64,000 bases of DNA from Chryseobacterium senegalense (GCA_001403755.1 CYUH01000014.1:355785-419784), one strand, 5' to 3'; shown: positions 35,382-45,477, counted from the first letter of the stretch. A program made the numbers and translations. Notes: a model not told the origin generated them from the sequence alone.

Positions 35382-35389
35382 CAAATATA
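35382..35389 (-). promoter_or_regulatory. Possible -7 box at the head of the polysaccharide operon
   Basis: TATATTTG on the minus strand fits TANNTTTG, 48 nt before the ATG at 35333. No matching -33 box. If real, it drives wzm-wzt and downstream genes. Confidence 0.5.
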
Positions 35390-35440
35390 AAGAAATTACA
35401 CATTGTGGTCTGATTTTCAAGATTCAATTCTCTAAGCTAT

Positions 35441-35471
35441 TTTGCAGTTTTATCAAAAATGTGTATATTTG
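35441..35471 (+). promoter_or_regulatory. Promoter of rimP-nusA-infB
   Basis: TTTG at 35441-35444, exactly 19 bp, then TATATTTG at 35464-35471: a perfect match to the Bacteroidota consensus TTTG-N19-TANNTTTG. The start codon of rimP is 70 nt downstream, leaving a leader of about 60-65 nt. Confidence 0.85.
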
Positions 35472-35493
35472 CATCGGATTTACGGAAAATAAT

Positions 35494-35523
35494 GAAAAGG
35501 CCTTCGCAAGAATGCCTTTTTTC
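35494..35523 (+). promoter_or_regulatory. Terminator-like hairpin in the rimP leader (possible attenuator)
   Basis: AAAAGGC (35495-35501) pairs with GCCTTTT (35514-35520), and the 12-nt loop contains an extra CTT/AAG mini-stem. T6 ends the right arm. It lies between the promoter and the ATG, so it would act on the operon's own transcript. Confidence 0.55.
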
Positions 35524-35541
35524 GTAATTCAAATTAAGGAT

Positions 35542-36009
35542 ATGGAATTTAGAAAAAAAATAGAAGAACTGCTTCATCAGTTTTTAGCGGAAAGAACGGA
35601 TTTGTTCCTCATAGATCTGAAGTTTTCAGCAAGCGACGATATCACGGTAATTCTCGATGGGGACAATGGTGTGACTTTGCAGGATTGTTTGGATGCGAGC
35701 CGTGCGATTGAATTCAATATGGATCGTGAAGAGCATGATTTTTCTCTTCAGGTAATGAGTGCAGGATTGAGTGAGCCGTTGGTGACGCCAAGACAATTTA
35801 GAAAAAACTTGGGTCGCGAACTTGATATTCTCCTTGCCGATTCCACAAAAATCGAGGGAGAACTTGCAAAAGTAGAAGAGGATTATATCACCTTGCTATT
35901 GAGGTACAGAAAGCCTAAAGAAATAGGTAAAGGGAAAGTAGATGTAGAAGAAGAGAAAGAAATTCCTTACACAGAGATCAAAAAAGCATTGGTGGCAATA
36001 AAGTTTTAA
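35542..36009 (+). CDS. rimP: Ribosome maturation factor RimP
   Basis: A 155-residue protein needed for assembly of the 30S subunit. The start at 35542 (MEFRKKIEELLHQFL) is chosen since an in-frame ATG at 35461 lies within the promoter. Two domains: the N-terminal alpha/beta part with LDASRAIEF and the segment HDFSLQVMSAGLSEPL (near 65-80, family hallmark normally VSSPG(L/I)xRPL), and the C-terminal SH3-like domain. First gene of the conserved rimP-nusA-infB operon. Confidence 0.93.
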   Translation: MEFRKKIEELLHQFLAERTDLFLIDLKFSASDDITVILDGDNGVTLQDCLDASRAIEFNMDREEHDFSLQVMSAGLSEPLVTPRQFRKNLGRELDILLADSTKIEGELAKVEEDYITLLLRYRKPKEIGKGKVDVEEEKEIPYTEIKKALVAIKF

Positions 36010-36073
36010 AAAAAAGAAAGGTTATTCAACGGAATATCCGGAAAAAATATAATAGTAATTTCATTGTAGTTAA

Positions 36074-36115
36074 AAGGGCTTCGGCGCCTTCGACTTCTCC
36101 CGGCATCTCTCGGGA
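36074..36115 (+). promoter_or_regulatory. Two stable hairpins between rimP and nusA
   Basis: Hairpin 1 (36074-36090): AAGGGC, TTCG loop, GCGCCTT, one bulged base. Hairpin 2 (36098-36115): TCCCG, 8-nt loop, CGGGA. This island is G+C-rich within AT-rich DNA and has no T-run. It may be an RNA processing or regulatory structure, or a copy of a dispersed palindromic repeat. Confidence 0.5.
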
Positions 36116-36138
36116 ATTTAATAATAAAATAAAAAATA

Positions 36139-37386
36139 ATGGACGGTTTAGCATTGATTGAAGCATTTGGCGATTTCAAAGAAGATAAAAATATCAGCAA
36201 GATTGATCTGATGGCGATTATTGAAGATTCACTGAAAACTTTACTTAGAAAAAGGTATGATTCTGATGATCACTTTGATGTAATCGTGAATCCTGATAAA
36301 GGAGATTTTCAAATCTTTTTAAACAAAACAATCGTTGAAGACGAAATGTCAGAAGATGATGATTTGGAAATTGAAATTTCCGAAGCTAAAAAAATAGATC
36401 CAACTTTCGAGGTAGGTGAAGATTTTACTGAAGAAATTCCAATCGAGAAATTGGGAAGAAGAAGTATTCTTACTTTAAAGCAAATCCTCGCTACAAAGCT
36501 TCAGGAGCACAACAACGGGGTTTTATATGATCAGTTCCGTGATAGAATCGGGGAAATTGTTGTGGGAGAAGTTCACCATATTCGTCACAAACACGTGATT
36601 TTGTTGGATGATGAAGACAATGAATTTATTTTGCCAAAAGAAAATCAGATTCCTTCGGATTTCTTCAAAAAAGGAGAAAACGTAAGAGCGGTAGTAGAAA
36701 GTGTAGATTTCAAAGGAGCAAAACCACAAATTATTGTTTCCCGAACTGCACCGAAATTCCTGGAAAAACTTTTGGAGCTTGAAATTCCTGAAATCCAGGA
36801 TGGTACCATTATCTTGAAAAAAGTGGTGAGAATCCCGGGTGAAAAAGCGAAGATCGCGGTAGATGCCTACGATGACAGAATTGATCCTGTAGGAGCTTGC
36901 GTGGGGGTTAAAGGATCTAGGATTCATGGAGTAGTACGAGAACTGAAAAACGAAAATATTGATGTAATTCAATGGTCTAAAAACCCTGAAATCTTGGTGA
37001 AAAGAGCATTAGGAAACATCACGATCAACAAAATTGAGATCAATCCGGAAACACAGTATGCCTTAGTTTATACGCCGGTTGAGGAGATTTCACGAGTGAT
37101 TGGTAAGCAGGGACAAAACATCCGATTAGCTTCTTGGTTAAGCGGTTACGAAATCGATGTTTATAGAGAAGCTAGCGAAGACGACGATGTAGAATTGAAA
37201 GAATTCGCAGGTACCGAAGAAGGCGATATCGAACAATGGATCATCGACGAATTCCAGAAAGTAGGACTTACTACAGCGAAAAGCATCTTGGACAAAGAAA
37301 CCGATGCACTATTGAAAATGGTAGATTTGGAAGAAGAAACCATTGAAGAGGTAAAACAAATTTTGAAGGAAGAGTTTGAAGACTAA
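36139..37386 (+). CDS. nusA: Transcription termination/antitermination factor NusA
   Basis: A 415-residue RNA-polymerase-binding protein that modulates pausing, termination and antitermination. N-terminal domain about 1-130 (LIEAFGDFKEDKNISKIDLM), S1 domain about 135-200 (GEIVVGEVHHIRHKHVILL), KH1 with GVKGSRIHGVVREL (near 255) and KH2 with GKQGQNIRLASWLSGY (about 323-338). A short acidic tail replaces the two C-terminal AR domains of E. coli, normal for this phylum. Middle gene of rimP-nusA-infB. Confidence 0.97.
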   Translation: MDGLALIEAFGDFKEDKNISKIDLMAIIEDSLKTLLRKRYDSDDHFDVIVNPDKGDFQIFLNKTIVEDEMSEDDDLEIEISEAKKIDPTFEVGEDFTEEIPIEKLGRRSILTLKQILATKLQEHNNGVLYDQFRDRIGEIVVGEVHHIRHKHVILLDDEDNEFILPKENQIPSDFFKKGENVRAVVESVDFKGAKPQIIVSRTAPKFLEKLLELEIPEIQDGTIILKKVVRIPGEKAKIAVDAYDDRIDPVGACVGVKGSRIHGVVRELKNENIDVIQWSKNPEILVKRALGNITINKIEINPETQYALVYTPVEEISRVIGKQGQNIRLASWLSGYEIDVYREASEDDDVELKEFAGTEEGDIEQWIIDEFQKVGLTTAKSILDKETDALLKMVDLEEETIEEVKQILKEEFED

Positions 37387-37457
37387 TCCTTAAAAATATT
37401 CATATTAAAGGAAAAGCATTAACTTTACCGAAAATTAAATAAAAGTATAAATTATAC

Positions 37458-40313
37458 ATGCCCAAAATTAGATTAAACAAAGCGGTTAAGGAATTTAATA
37501 TCTCGATGTCACGATTGGTAGAATTTCTACAATCCAAAGGTATTGAGGTAGAAAATAACCCCAACGCTCAATTGGAAGAATCGGCATATTCTGCATTGGA
37601 AGCTGAGTTCGCCAAAGATGGTGCACAAAGAAAAGCTTCTCATGAGGTAGTGATGATTAAAGTTCCGGAAGAGAAACTGGAAATTGAACCTTCAAAACCT
37701 GAGGTAATAAGAGCCAAAGCAAGCCTGAGACCTGAAACAAAAGTTTTGGGTAAAATAGACCTTGAACCCAAAAAAGCTGACGTTCTGAAAGAAGTGAAGC
37801 CAGAGGCAACTCCGAAAGAAGAACCGGCTCCGAAAGCAGAAGTTACCGTAACTCCTGCACCTTCTGAAAAACAAGAATTTAAGGTATTAGATAAAATCGA
37901 TTTATCACAGATCGAAGGTCAACGACCGAAATCTGCTAAAAAAGAACAATCAAAAAAAGAAGCAGAAAAGCCCACTCCAAAAGCGGAGGAAGTTCCTGCT
38001 CCAAAAGCTGAAAATACAGCACCTGCTGTTGAAAAACCTGCAGAAACAACCAATGTTACTAGCGAAGAGCCAGCACAAAACGATAAAATAGAAACTGTTT
38101 ACCAGAAACTGGAAGGTGTAAAAATCCTTAAACAAACGGTTGATCTTTCTCAATTCAATAAGCCAAAACCACAAGGCGGAGCCAATAGTGCAGCGGCGAA
38201 AAAGAAAAGAAAAAGAATCGAAAAGCCGAATACTCCGGGAAGTAACACCCAAGGACAAGGAAATAACCAAGGGAATCGGCCGCAAGGTCAGGGAGGTAAT
38301 AACAACCGCCCGCACGGACAAGGTGGAAACAGAGGTGGTTACCAAGGTGGCGCAAATGCTGGGAAAGGTGGAAGCCGAAGAGGCGCGCCTACAATGCCGG
38401 TAGAGCTTACTGATGAGCAGGTTAAGAATCAAATTAAAGAGACTTTAGAAAAACTCACCAATAAAGGAGGGAAAAATAAAGGAGCGAAATATAGAAAAGA
38501 AAAAAGAGTTTACCGAAGAGAGCAGGATGAGCTTCAACAAGAAATTGATGCAGCAGACAGAACGCTTAAGGTAACCGAATTTATTACTGTTGGGGAATTA
38601 GCAAGTTTAATGAATGTGAGCCCTACAGAAGTAATTTCTGCATGTTTCTCACTTGGAGTAATGGTGACCATGAACCAGCGATTAGAAGCAGATACTTTAT
38701 TGCTGGTAGCTGATGAATTCGGGTATAAAATTGAATTCTCTGATGCGGATCTTGAAGAATCTGCGGTTGAAGAAGATGTAGATAAAGAAGAAGATTTGAT
38801 GTCAAGAGCTCCCATTGTTACCGTAATGGGACACGTGGATCATGGTAAAACATCTTTACTCGATTATATCAGAAAAACCAACGTAATTGCCGGTGAATCC
38901 GGAGGTATTACCCAGCACATTGGTGCTTACAACGTGAAATTGGAAAATGGTCAACGAATTACCTTCCTTGATACACCAGGTCACGAAGCGTTTACTGCCA
39001 TGAGAGCACGTGGAGCACAAATCACCGATATCGCAATTATTGTGATTGCTGCCGACGATGATGTAATGCCGCAAACCAAAGAAGCAATTTCTCACGCACA
39101 GGCTGCTGGAGTTCCGATGATTATCGCTTTAAACAAAGTGGATAAACCAAACTCTAACCCGGACAACATCCGTCAGCAACTTTCAGGAATGAATATTCTG
39201 GTAGAAGAATGGGGAGGAAATGTGCAATCGCAGGAGGTTTCAGCGAAGTTTGGTAACAATATGGATGCGTTACTCGAGAAAGTATTGTTGCAGGCAGAAA
39301 TGCTTGAGCTAAAAGCAAATCCAAATAAAAACGCACAGGGTGTTGTTATAGAAGCTTCATTAGATAAAGGTAGAGGATACGTCTCTACACTTCTGGTACA
39401 AACAGGTACTTTAAAAGTAGGAGATTATGTACTTGCCGGAAAAAATCACGGTAAAGTAAAAGCAATGCTGGACGAAAGAGGGAAGCCAATGGAGTCTGCA
39501 GGTCCGTCAATCCCGGTTACAATATTAGGGTTAGACGGCGCACCTACTGCGGGTGACAAATTCAGAGTATTTGCAGATGAAAGAGAAGCGAAAACCATCG
39601 CAACAAAACGTGAGCAACTCCAAAGAGAGCAATCAATCAGAACCAAAAAACACCTTACATTGGATGAATTGGGAAGACGAATCGCACTTGGAGATTTCAA
39701 AGAATTGAATATTATCCTGAAAGGGGATGTGGATGGTTCTGTGGAAGCGCTTTCCGACCAGTTGCAAAGACTCTCAACCGAAGAGATCAGTATCAATATT
39801 ATTCACAAAGGAGTTGGTCAGATTACAGAATCTGATGTGCTTTTAGCAGCGGCTTCTGATGCGATTATGATTGGTTTCAACGTGAGAGCAGGTGCCAATG
39901 CAAAAGATTTGGCTGATAAAGAAGAAATCGAAATTAGAACGTATTCAGTTATTTATAAAGCGATCGATGAAGTGAAAGAAGCGATGGAGGGAATGCTTTC
40001 TCCAGAAATTCAGGAACAGGTGATCGGAAACGTAGAAATCCGCGAAACCTTCAAAATCACCAAAGTAGGAACGATTGCAGGATGTATGGTCCTTACCGGA
40101 AAAGTAACGCGAAACTCGAAAATCCGCTTGTTGCGTGATGGTATCGTGAAATTCGATGGCGAACTTGAAAGTTTGAAGCGTTTCAAAGACGATGTGAAAG
40201 AAGTAACCAAAGGTTACGAATGCGGACTGAACATCAAAGGATACAACGACATCGAAGTGGGCGACATCCTGGAAGTTTACGAGGAAGTAGCAGTGAAGAA
40301 AAAACTGAAATAA
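37458..40313 (+). CDS. infB: Translation initiation factor IF-2
   Basis: A 951-residue GTPase that delivers initiator fMet-tRNA to the 30S subunit. The N-terminal IF2_N motif comes first ([20 protein letters not shown]), then a long Lys/Glu/Pro/Ala-rich linker and a Gly/Asn/Gln-rich stretch (about 255-305), disordered as usual. G1 is GHVDHGKT at residues 458-465, then DTPGHEAF (G3) and NKVD (G4). Domains II, III and IV follow, the last ending [16 protein letters not shown] strong terminator follows. Confidence 0.97.
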   Translation: MPKIRLNKAVKEFNISMSRLVEFLQSKGIEVENNPNAQLEESAYSALEAEFAKDGAQRKASHEVVMIKVPEEKLEIEPSKPEVIRAKASLRPETKVLGKIDLEPKKADVLKEVKPEATPKEEPAPKAEVTVTPAPSEKQEFKVLDKIDLSQIEGQRPKSAKKEQSKKEAEKPTPKAEEVPAPKAENTAPAVEKPAETTNVTSEEPAQNDKIETVYQKLEGVKILKQTVDLSQFNKPKPQGGANSAAAKKKRKRIEKPNTPGSNTQGQGNNQGNRPQGQGGNNNRPHGQGGNRGGYQGGANAGKGGSRRGAPTMPVELTDEQVKNQIKETLEKLTNKGGKNKGAKYRKEKRVYRREQDELQQEIDAADRTLKVTEFITVGELASLMNVSPTEVISACFSLGVMVTMNQRLEADTLLLVADEFGYKIEFSDADLEESAVEEDVDKEEDLMSRAPIVTVMGHVDHGKTSLLDYIRKTNVIAGESGGITQHIGAYNVKLENGQRITFLDTPGHEAFTAMRARGAQITDIAIIVIAADDDVMPQTKEAISHAQAAGVPMIIALNKVDKPNSNPDNIRQQLSGMNILVEEWGGNVQSQEVSAKFGNNMDALLEKVLLQAEMLELKANPNKNAQGVVIEASLDKGRGYVSTLLVQTGTLKVGDYVLAGKNHGKVKAMLDERGKPMESAGPSIPVTILGLDGAPTAGDKFRVFADEREAKTIATKREQLQREQSIRTKKHLTLDELGRRIALGDFKELNIILKGDVDGSVEALSDQLQRLSTEEISINIIHKGVGQITESDVLLAAASDAIMIGFNVRAGANAKDLADKEEIEIRTYSVIYKAIDEVKEAMEGMLSPEIQEQVIGNVEIRETFKITKVGTIAGCMVLTGKVTRNSKIRLLRDGIVKFDGELESLKRFKDDVKEVTKGYECGLNIKGYNDIEVGDILEVYEEVAVKKKLK

Positions 40314-40333
40314 CGACCTTTAAATATTATAAT

Positions 40334-40369
40334 AAAAGCTGTTTCACTATTTGTGGAACAGCTTTTTTT
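40334..40369 (+). terminator. Intrinsic terminator of rimP-nusA-infB
   Basis: AAAAGCTGTT (40334-40343) pairs with AACAGCTTTT (40357-40366), extended by two more pairs (one U-G). T7 follows. Confidence 0.9.
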
Positions 40370-40614
40370 ATGATCGAGTCGCATGTTGTACTTCGTTCAG
40401 AGAGATTGTTACAAAATATTTTAAATTTGGATTAATTTAGAGGCATTCTAAATTATTCTGAGAAAATTTTCAGTTTTATAAAAAACTAGCGAAATGAAAT
40501 CATATAAATTATGGAATTATCAATTATTTACAAAAAATTCACCAAAATATGAATTGATACCGGAAAAAAACTGCGATAAATTGAACAAAACGAAGGACTC
40601 TTTGGTGGAGGTTG

Positions 40615-40645
40615 TTTGCCGTGTTAAAAATAATTAACATATTTG
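40615..40645 (+). promoter_or_regulatory. susC1 promoter
   Basis: TTTG at 40615-40618, 19 bp, then CATATTTG at 40638-40645: one mismatch to TANNTTTG, shared by all three susC promoters here. The spacer contains the TGTTAA-N6-TTAACA dyad. Confidence 0.8.
40622..40639. promoter_or_regulatory. Dyad operator candidate at susC1
   Basis: TGTTAA (40622-40627), six bases, TTAACA (40634-40639). The right half overlaps the first bases of the -7 box. A further half-site TGTTAAT lies at 40664-40670, directly before the ATG. Confidence 0.65.
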
Positions 40646-40670
40646 CACTATAATATTAAAAAGTGTTAAT

Positions 40671-43550
40671 ATGAATGTGAAATTAAGAGTTTTAAGTATT
40701 GGTGTAGTATTCTTTGCTGCTCAATATGTGTCAGCACAGGCTGATTCCAGTAAGGTGCAAGACATTCAAGAGGTGGTGGTAGTTGGATACGGTACACAAA
40801 AGAAAACCGATGTGACTTCTTCTGTAAGTATGGTAAAGGGTGAGGCAATCGCCAACTTGAATACCCCAACTTTCGAAGCTCAGCTTGCTGGTCGTTCTTC
40901 TGGGGTACAGGTAGTAAGCAGCTCCGGAGATATCGGTAGAGCACCTACTGTAAGAATTAGAGGGGTGAATACTATTTCGTCTGGAACATCACCACTTTAC
41001 GTAGTTGATGGAGTTCCAATTTTTGCAGGCGATACCGGTGGTGGTAACACCTACGCAAATGCGCTAGCAGATATAAATCCATCCGATATTGAAACAATGA
41101 CTGTTTTGAAAGATGGTGCAGCTACTGCGATTTATGGATCTCGTGCTGCGAATGGAGTTATTTTAATTACTACTAAAAAAGGCAAAAGTGGCCGTTTTTC
41201 GGTAAATTACAATAATATGTTCAGTGTGGCAAGTGTTGTGGAAAAGCTTGATTTGTTAAGAACTGCAGATTTCTTGACGATTTCAAATGAAAAGGCAGCA
41301 GCAGCAGGTACTGTCTGGGCTAACGGAAGTCAGTTTGATACTGATTGGCAAGATGCGGTACTTAGAACAGGTACCCAAACTGATCATTTCTTGTCGATGA
41401 CAGGAGGATTGGGTAAAGGAAATTACTATGCATCTTTAGGGTACACTAAACAGGAAGGGATCATTAAGCCAAATTCAATGGAGCGAATTTCCCTTAGAAT
41501 GAACGCTGATCAAAAAGTAACAGATTGGTTTAAACTTTCAACCAATATGTCATATACAGAAACTGGTTATGTAGGTTTAAATAATAATTATAATGGTATT
41601 TCTGGAGCAATGTTTAACGCTGTTCGTCAGTTGCCGAACACGCCAATCTATAATCCAGCTACGCCAACGGGATACAATATTTATACCCTAAATACCGTAA
41701 GCCGCGTAGGGCAGTGGGATAACTTCATACCAATCACAAGTGATCTGACAAATATTGCTTACGTAGTAAATAATAATAAATATTCATCAGATCTTACTCG
41801 ATTTATAGGAAGTATTGCTGGGGATGTGAAATTTACTGATTGGTTAGACTATAAATTGCAAGTAAGTAAAGATCGTTCTGTAACAACTGGATTCCTTTAT
41901 TGGAACAGGGTTCATGGCGATGGATTTTCCAGAGGAGGTTTCATAGATAATAATTATTTAAATCTTGATCGTTGGAATATTCAGAATATTTTGAATTTTA
42001 ATAAAACTTTCGGTTCTCATAACGTGAACGTGGTGTTGGTCAACGAATATCAAAAGCAGAGGTCAAATTCATTCTATGCTGATGGACAAGGTTTATCCTC
42101 TGATTTCTTCGGAGATGTTGGGGTAATTTCAGGTTCTTATGCTACTCAATTATCCGGTGGGGCAACTAGTGAAAACGGATTGATTTCTTATGCAGCAAGA
42201 TTGAGTTATAACTATGCTAACAAGTATTTCATTCAAGGAACGATTAGAAGAGACGGATTGTCCGCATTGCCAACAGAGAATAAGTGGGGGAATTTCCCAG
42301 GTTTATCTTTGGGGTGGACCGTATCTAACGAAAATTTCCTTAAAGATAATGCAACTCTTTCTGAGTTGAAATTAAGAGCGTCTTACGGTAAGGTAGGGAA
42401 CACAGATATCGGAAATTATCCTTATCTAGGTCTTTATAATAGTTTTAAATATGCGGATTACAACGGTATAGGTTATTCTCAGGCGGGTAATGACCAACTG
42501 AAATGGGAGACAAATACCAAGAAAAATATTGGAGCTGATTTTGGTTTACTAGGAAACAAAATTACTTTCAGTGCGGATTATTTCATCAATGAAAACGACG
42601 GGTTAATTCTCGCAGTTCCATTATCTCCTTCATTGGGTGTTCCAGGAAACTCCATCAACAAAAACATTGGAAGTATGGAGAACAAAGGTTTTGAATTCAC
42701 TGCAAATGCAAATATTCTTAAGAATGAAAACTTCAGCTGGAGCGTTGGTGGTAATTTGACCACGATGAAGAACAAAGTAACAGGTTTGGTTGATGGTAGC
42801 GATATTATCCAGTCTCAAAATGGTGAAACTGCCTATTTGATCAGAGAAGGAGAATCTCTACGATCTCTATATGGTTACAGATATTGGGGTGTGAACGCAG
42901 CAAATGGAAATCCGGTGTATTACAAGGCTGACGGAACACTAGTTCAGGCAAACATCGCAAATCAAGGTTATTATGTATTTGATCCAAATAATCCTGGAAC
43001 ATTAGGAGCAGCATCGTCATTAGCTGGTGCAGACAAGGTAATCTTAGGAAATACACTTCCAACTTATTTTGGATCAGTAAATACTGAATTTAAATATAAA
43101 AGGTTTGATTTGAATGTAATGGCAAGATTCAGTGGTGGAAACAGCATATACAATGTTACCAGAAGAGAATTGCTAAACCAAGATTTTTATAACAATGGTT
43201 CAGAGATTCTAGGAAGATGGCAAAGTGCTCAAAACCCTGGCGACGGCTGGACTCCAAGATTATACGGTGGCCGTGGTAACTTTATTAATTTAAATGGACA
43301 AGCATCATCTAGATTTGTAGAAAAAGGCGACTTCGTGAAAATTGATAACATTACTTTAGGATATTCTATCGATCCGGATATGCTTTCATCTATTCATCTT
43401 TCAAAGCTCAGAATTTATGGCGTGATTCAGAATGCGATTATGTTCACCAATTATTCAGGTGTAGATCCGGAGATGGAAAACCTCGGAATGGATTATAACT
43501 CAGTGCCAAGACAAAGAACAATTTCTTTTGGTATAAACGCAACTTTCTAA
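40671..43550 (+). CDS. SusC/RagA-family TonB-linked outer-membrane transporter (pair 1)
   Basis: A 959-residue beta-barrel that imports a large ligand, probably a glycan or peptide, across the outer membrane with its SusD lid. The signal peptide is MNVKLRVLSIGVVFFAAQYV and a TonB-box-like EVVVVGYGTQKK follows near residue 37. The plug contains RIRGVNTISSGTSPLYVVDG and ATAIYGSRAANGVILITTKK. The barrel ends FGINATF with the expected C-terminal Phe. It lacks the roughly 80-residue carboxypeptidase-like N-terminal extension found in many SusC proteins. The susD gene follows after 11 bp. Confidence 0.93.
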   Translation: MNVKLRVLSIGVVFFAAQYVSAQADSSKVQDIQEVVVVGYGTQKKTDVTSSVSMVKGEAIANLNTPTFEAQLAGRSSGVQVVSSSGDIGRAPTVRIRGVNTISSGTSPLYVVDGVPIFAGDTGGGNTYANALADINPSDIETMTVLKDGAATAIYGSRAANGVILITTKKGKSGRFSVNYNNMFSVASVVEKLDLLRTADFLTISNEKAAAAGTVWANGSQFDTDWQDAVLRTGTQTDHFLSMTGGLGKGNYYASLGYTKQEGIIKPNSMERISLRMNADQKVTDWFKLSTNMSYTETGYVGLNNNYNGISGAMFNAVRQLPNTPIYNPATPTGYNIYTLNTVSRVGQWDNFIPITSDLTNIAYVVNNNKYSSDLTRFIGSIAGDVKFTDWLDYKLQVSKDRSVTTGFLYWNRVHGDGFSRGGFIDNNYLNLDRWNIQNILNFNKTFGSHNVNVVLVNEYQKQRSNSFYADGQGLSSDFFGDVGVISGSYATQLSGGATSENGLISYAARLSYNYANKYFIQGTIRRDGLSALPTENKWGNFPGLSLGWTVSNENFLKDNATLSELKLRASYGKVGNTDIGNYPYLGLYNSFKYADYNGIGYSQAGNDQLKWETNTKKNIGADFGLLGNKITFSADYFINENDGLILAVPLSPSLGVPGNSINKNIGSMENKGFEFTANANILKNENFSWSVGGNLTTMKNKVTGLVDGSDIIQSQNGETAYLIREGESLRSLYGYRYWGVNAANGNPVYYKADGTLVQANIANQGYYVFDPNNPGTLGAASSLAGADKVILGNTLPTYFGSVNTEFKYKRFDLNVMARFSGGNSIYNVTRRELLNQDFYNNGSEILGRWQSAQNPGDGWTPRLYGGRGNFINLNGQASSRFVEKGDFVKIDNITLGYSIDPDMLSSIHLSKLRIYGVIQNAIMFTNYSGVDPEMENLGMDYNSVPRQRTISFGINATF

Positions 43551-43561
43551 AAATTATAACA

Positions 43562-45139
43562 ATGAAAATTAAAGATAATAAAACAAAAAAGTATTTTCTG
43601 GCATTTGTTCTCGCTGCTTTTACTCTTACGGGATGTAATCGGGACAATGTCATTGAATTACAGCCTTACAATCAAATCAGTGAGGACGTAGCTTTCAGTA
43701 CCAAAGAGAACATTATTTTATCAGTAAATGGTATGTATCAAGCTGCGCAAATTGGACAGTACAATAATGCTAACCCATCTTCTGCCGGTAGAGGTTATCC
43801 TTTCGGAGCTGCATATTTTCAGCAAAATGATATGAGAGGAGAAGATATGGTAAATACTGCAGCATTCTATGCAATTACCTATACCGGAACATGGGATCCT
43901 TCTGGAGCTCTAAATACGGTGTATTATTGGATCGATACTTATAGATTAGTGAACCGAGCAAACTTGATTATTGAAGGGGTGACTAAAGCAATCGCAAATG
44001 GAACCATTTCAGCGGAAGAAGGGAATAATTATATAGGGCAGGCCTATTTCTTTAGAGCGTTCAGTCATTATGAGCTTCTCAATTTCTTTGCAAGACCTTA
44101 TAACCATACTCCTGATGCTTCACATCTTGGAGTCCCTTATAGAGTAAAAGCAAGTAATTCCTTGTCAACCATCGAAGAAAACGCAAGTTTAGCGAGAGGT
44201 ACGGTCGCGCAAAATTATACACAATTACTTTCGGATCTTGATCAGGCAGAATCTTTAATGACTTCCAAAACTACAAGAAGTGCAAAAGATGGAATTGTAT
44301 ATGCTAGTAAAGAAGCAGCCATTGCTTTGAAAACTAGAGTATATTTGAGTAAAAGAGATTTTCCTAAAGTTATTACTGAAGCCAATAAATTAAATGGACT
44401 TTATACTTTAACGCCAGATCCTAATACGCCATTTGCCAACAATTATGGGAACACTGAAAGTATCTTCTCTTTGGAAAACTCAGCAACCAATAACCCAAGT
44501 GTAAACGGAGCATTGGCTTCGCAATACAATGGTAGAGGATTAATCGCTATCAGTCCAATTATTTGGAATCAACCGTCATGGTTGGCTACTGATAAAAGAA
44601 GAGGAGCCAATCTAGTGCGGACTACTACTGCGGGAGTAAGATTTACCAATAAATACAAGGACACTTCTACGCTTACTGATGCATCTCCACTTTTAAGGTA
44701 TGCTGAGGTATTATTGAACAGAGCGGAAGCAAAAGCTCGTTTAGGCGATGCCACTTATTTGGCGGATTTAAACATGGTGAGAAATAGATCTCTAGAGTCT
44801 CCTTCCACTCAGCAGTACGCAGCGTTCGCTACAACGGTTGATGCGGTAAAAGCAATCTTGCTAGAAAGACGAGTTGAATTTCTGGGTGAAGGGCTTCGTT
44901 GGAATACCATTCACAGATTACAGAATGATGATATGGCTCCTGTTTCAGGAATACCTGCAAAATATAGAAACGGACAAAACCCGACTGGCTCCGATTATAA
45001 TATTGGAACATTGTATACAATAAAAGCGACTGATGTCCCTGCAATTTCGTACGACGACTATAAGTACGTATGGCCAATTCCAACTTTGGAAACCAGTGCT
45101 AATCCTGTACTTGCAGCTCAGCAAAACCCTGGATATTAA
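43562..45139 (+). CDS. SusD/RagB-family surface lipoprotein (pair 1)
   Basis: A 525-residue glycan-binding lipoprotein that closes over the SusC barrel. Lipobox TLTGC puts the lipidated Cys at residue 25. A SusD-like N-terminal TPR region follows (ENIILSVNGMYQAAQ, GQAYFFRAFSHYELLNFF). The C-terminal half carries LRYAEVLLNRAEAKARLG and RRVEFLGEGLRWNTIHRL, both family hallmarks. Ends QQNPGY, typical for SusD. Ligand not predictable. Confidence 0.93.
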   Translation: MKIKDNKTKKYFLAFVLAAFTLTGCNRDNVIELQPYNQISEDVAFSTKENIILSVNGMYQAAQIGQYNNANPSSAGRGYPFGAAYFQQNDMRGEDMVNTAAFYAITYTGTWDPSGALNTVYYWIDTYRLVNRANLIIEGVTKAIANGTISAEEGNNYIGQAYFFRAFSHYELLNFFARPYNHTPDASHLGVPYRVKASNSLSTIEENASLARGTVAQNYTQLLSDLDQAESLMTSKTTRSAKDGIVYASKEAAIALKTRVYLSKRDFPKVITEANKLNGLYTLTPDPNTPFANNYGNTESIFSLENSATNNPSVNGALASQYNGRGLIAISPIIWNQPSWLATDKRRGANLVRTTTAGVRFTNKYKDTSTLTDASPLLRYAEVLLNRAEAKARLGDATYLADLNMVRNRSLESPSTQQYAAFATTVDAVKAILLERRVEFLGEGLRWNTIHRLQNDDMAPVSGIPAKYRNGQNPTGSDYNIGTLYTIKATDVPAISYDDYKYVWPIPTLETSANPVLAAQQNPGY

Positions 45140-45172
45140 GAATATTTCAATATCAAAGTAAATTTTCGTTTG

Positions 45173-45205
45173 ATAAAGCCTCCTTTAAAAGGGGGCTTTA
45201 TTTTT
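45173..45205 (+). terminator. Intrinsic terminator of SusCD pair 1
   Basis: AAAGCCTCC (45175-45183) pairs with GGGGGCTTT (45191-45199), one U-G pair, 7-nt loop. A short A and then T5 follow. Confidence 0.9.
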
Positions 45206-45445
45206 GTTTTATAATTTTTCGATTAATTCTGTACCTAAATATCACTGGATCTCTTTAACAATGTTTTTTTTCTATTATGAAAAATTAAAATTCAGAAAAA
45301 ATTCAAGTTATTTTATTTTTAAGCCATTTTTGAATTTGTTGGTTATTTCCCATTTTTCCAAACATTTGTTTGATTTTTCACTTGCAATATTCTTAAAACC
45401 CTTATTAATACTGTATTTTTCATTTCGTGAGCTTCATCTAACGGG

Positions 45446-45477
45446 TTTGTTAATGTTAATTTTAATTAACATATTTG
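45446..45477 (+). promoter_or_regulatory. susC2 promoter
   Basis: TTTG at 45446-45449, 20 bp, CATATTTG at 45470-45477. Same arrangement as at susC1 and susC3. Confidence 0.75.
45454..45471. promoter_or_regulatory. Dyad operator candidate at susC2
   Basis: TGTTAA (45454-45459), six bases, TTAACA (45466-45471). The extra half-site TGTTAAT is at 45497-45503, next to the ATG. Confidence 0.65.

Larger units (their letters stand above)
40314..40670. other. Intergenic region infB-susC1
   Basis: Holds the infB terminator (40334-40369), a 47-codon open frame of doubtful reality (40494-40637) and the first susC promoter with its dyad. Otherwise AT-rich DNA without recognisable features. Confidence 0.8.

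Noticed and set aside
35461..35541. In-frame upstream extension of rimP by 27 codons
   Set aside because: It starts within the -7 promoter box and covers the leader hairpin; the conserved RimP N-terminus starts at 35542.
38230..38360. Gly/Asn/Gln-rich repeats in infB as a mobile or CRISPR-like repeat
   Set aside because: This is the normal disordered linker of IF-2, in frame and without regular repeat-spacer spacing.
37950..38432. 160-codon frame antisense to infB
   Set aside because: It is opposite the low-complexity linker of IF-2, where biased codons leave the complement open; composition is Ser/Phe/Cys-rich without family features.
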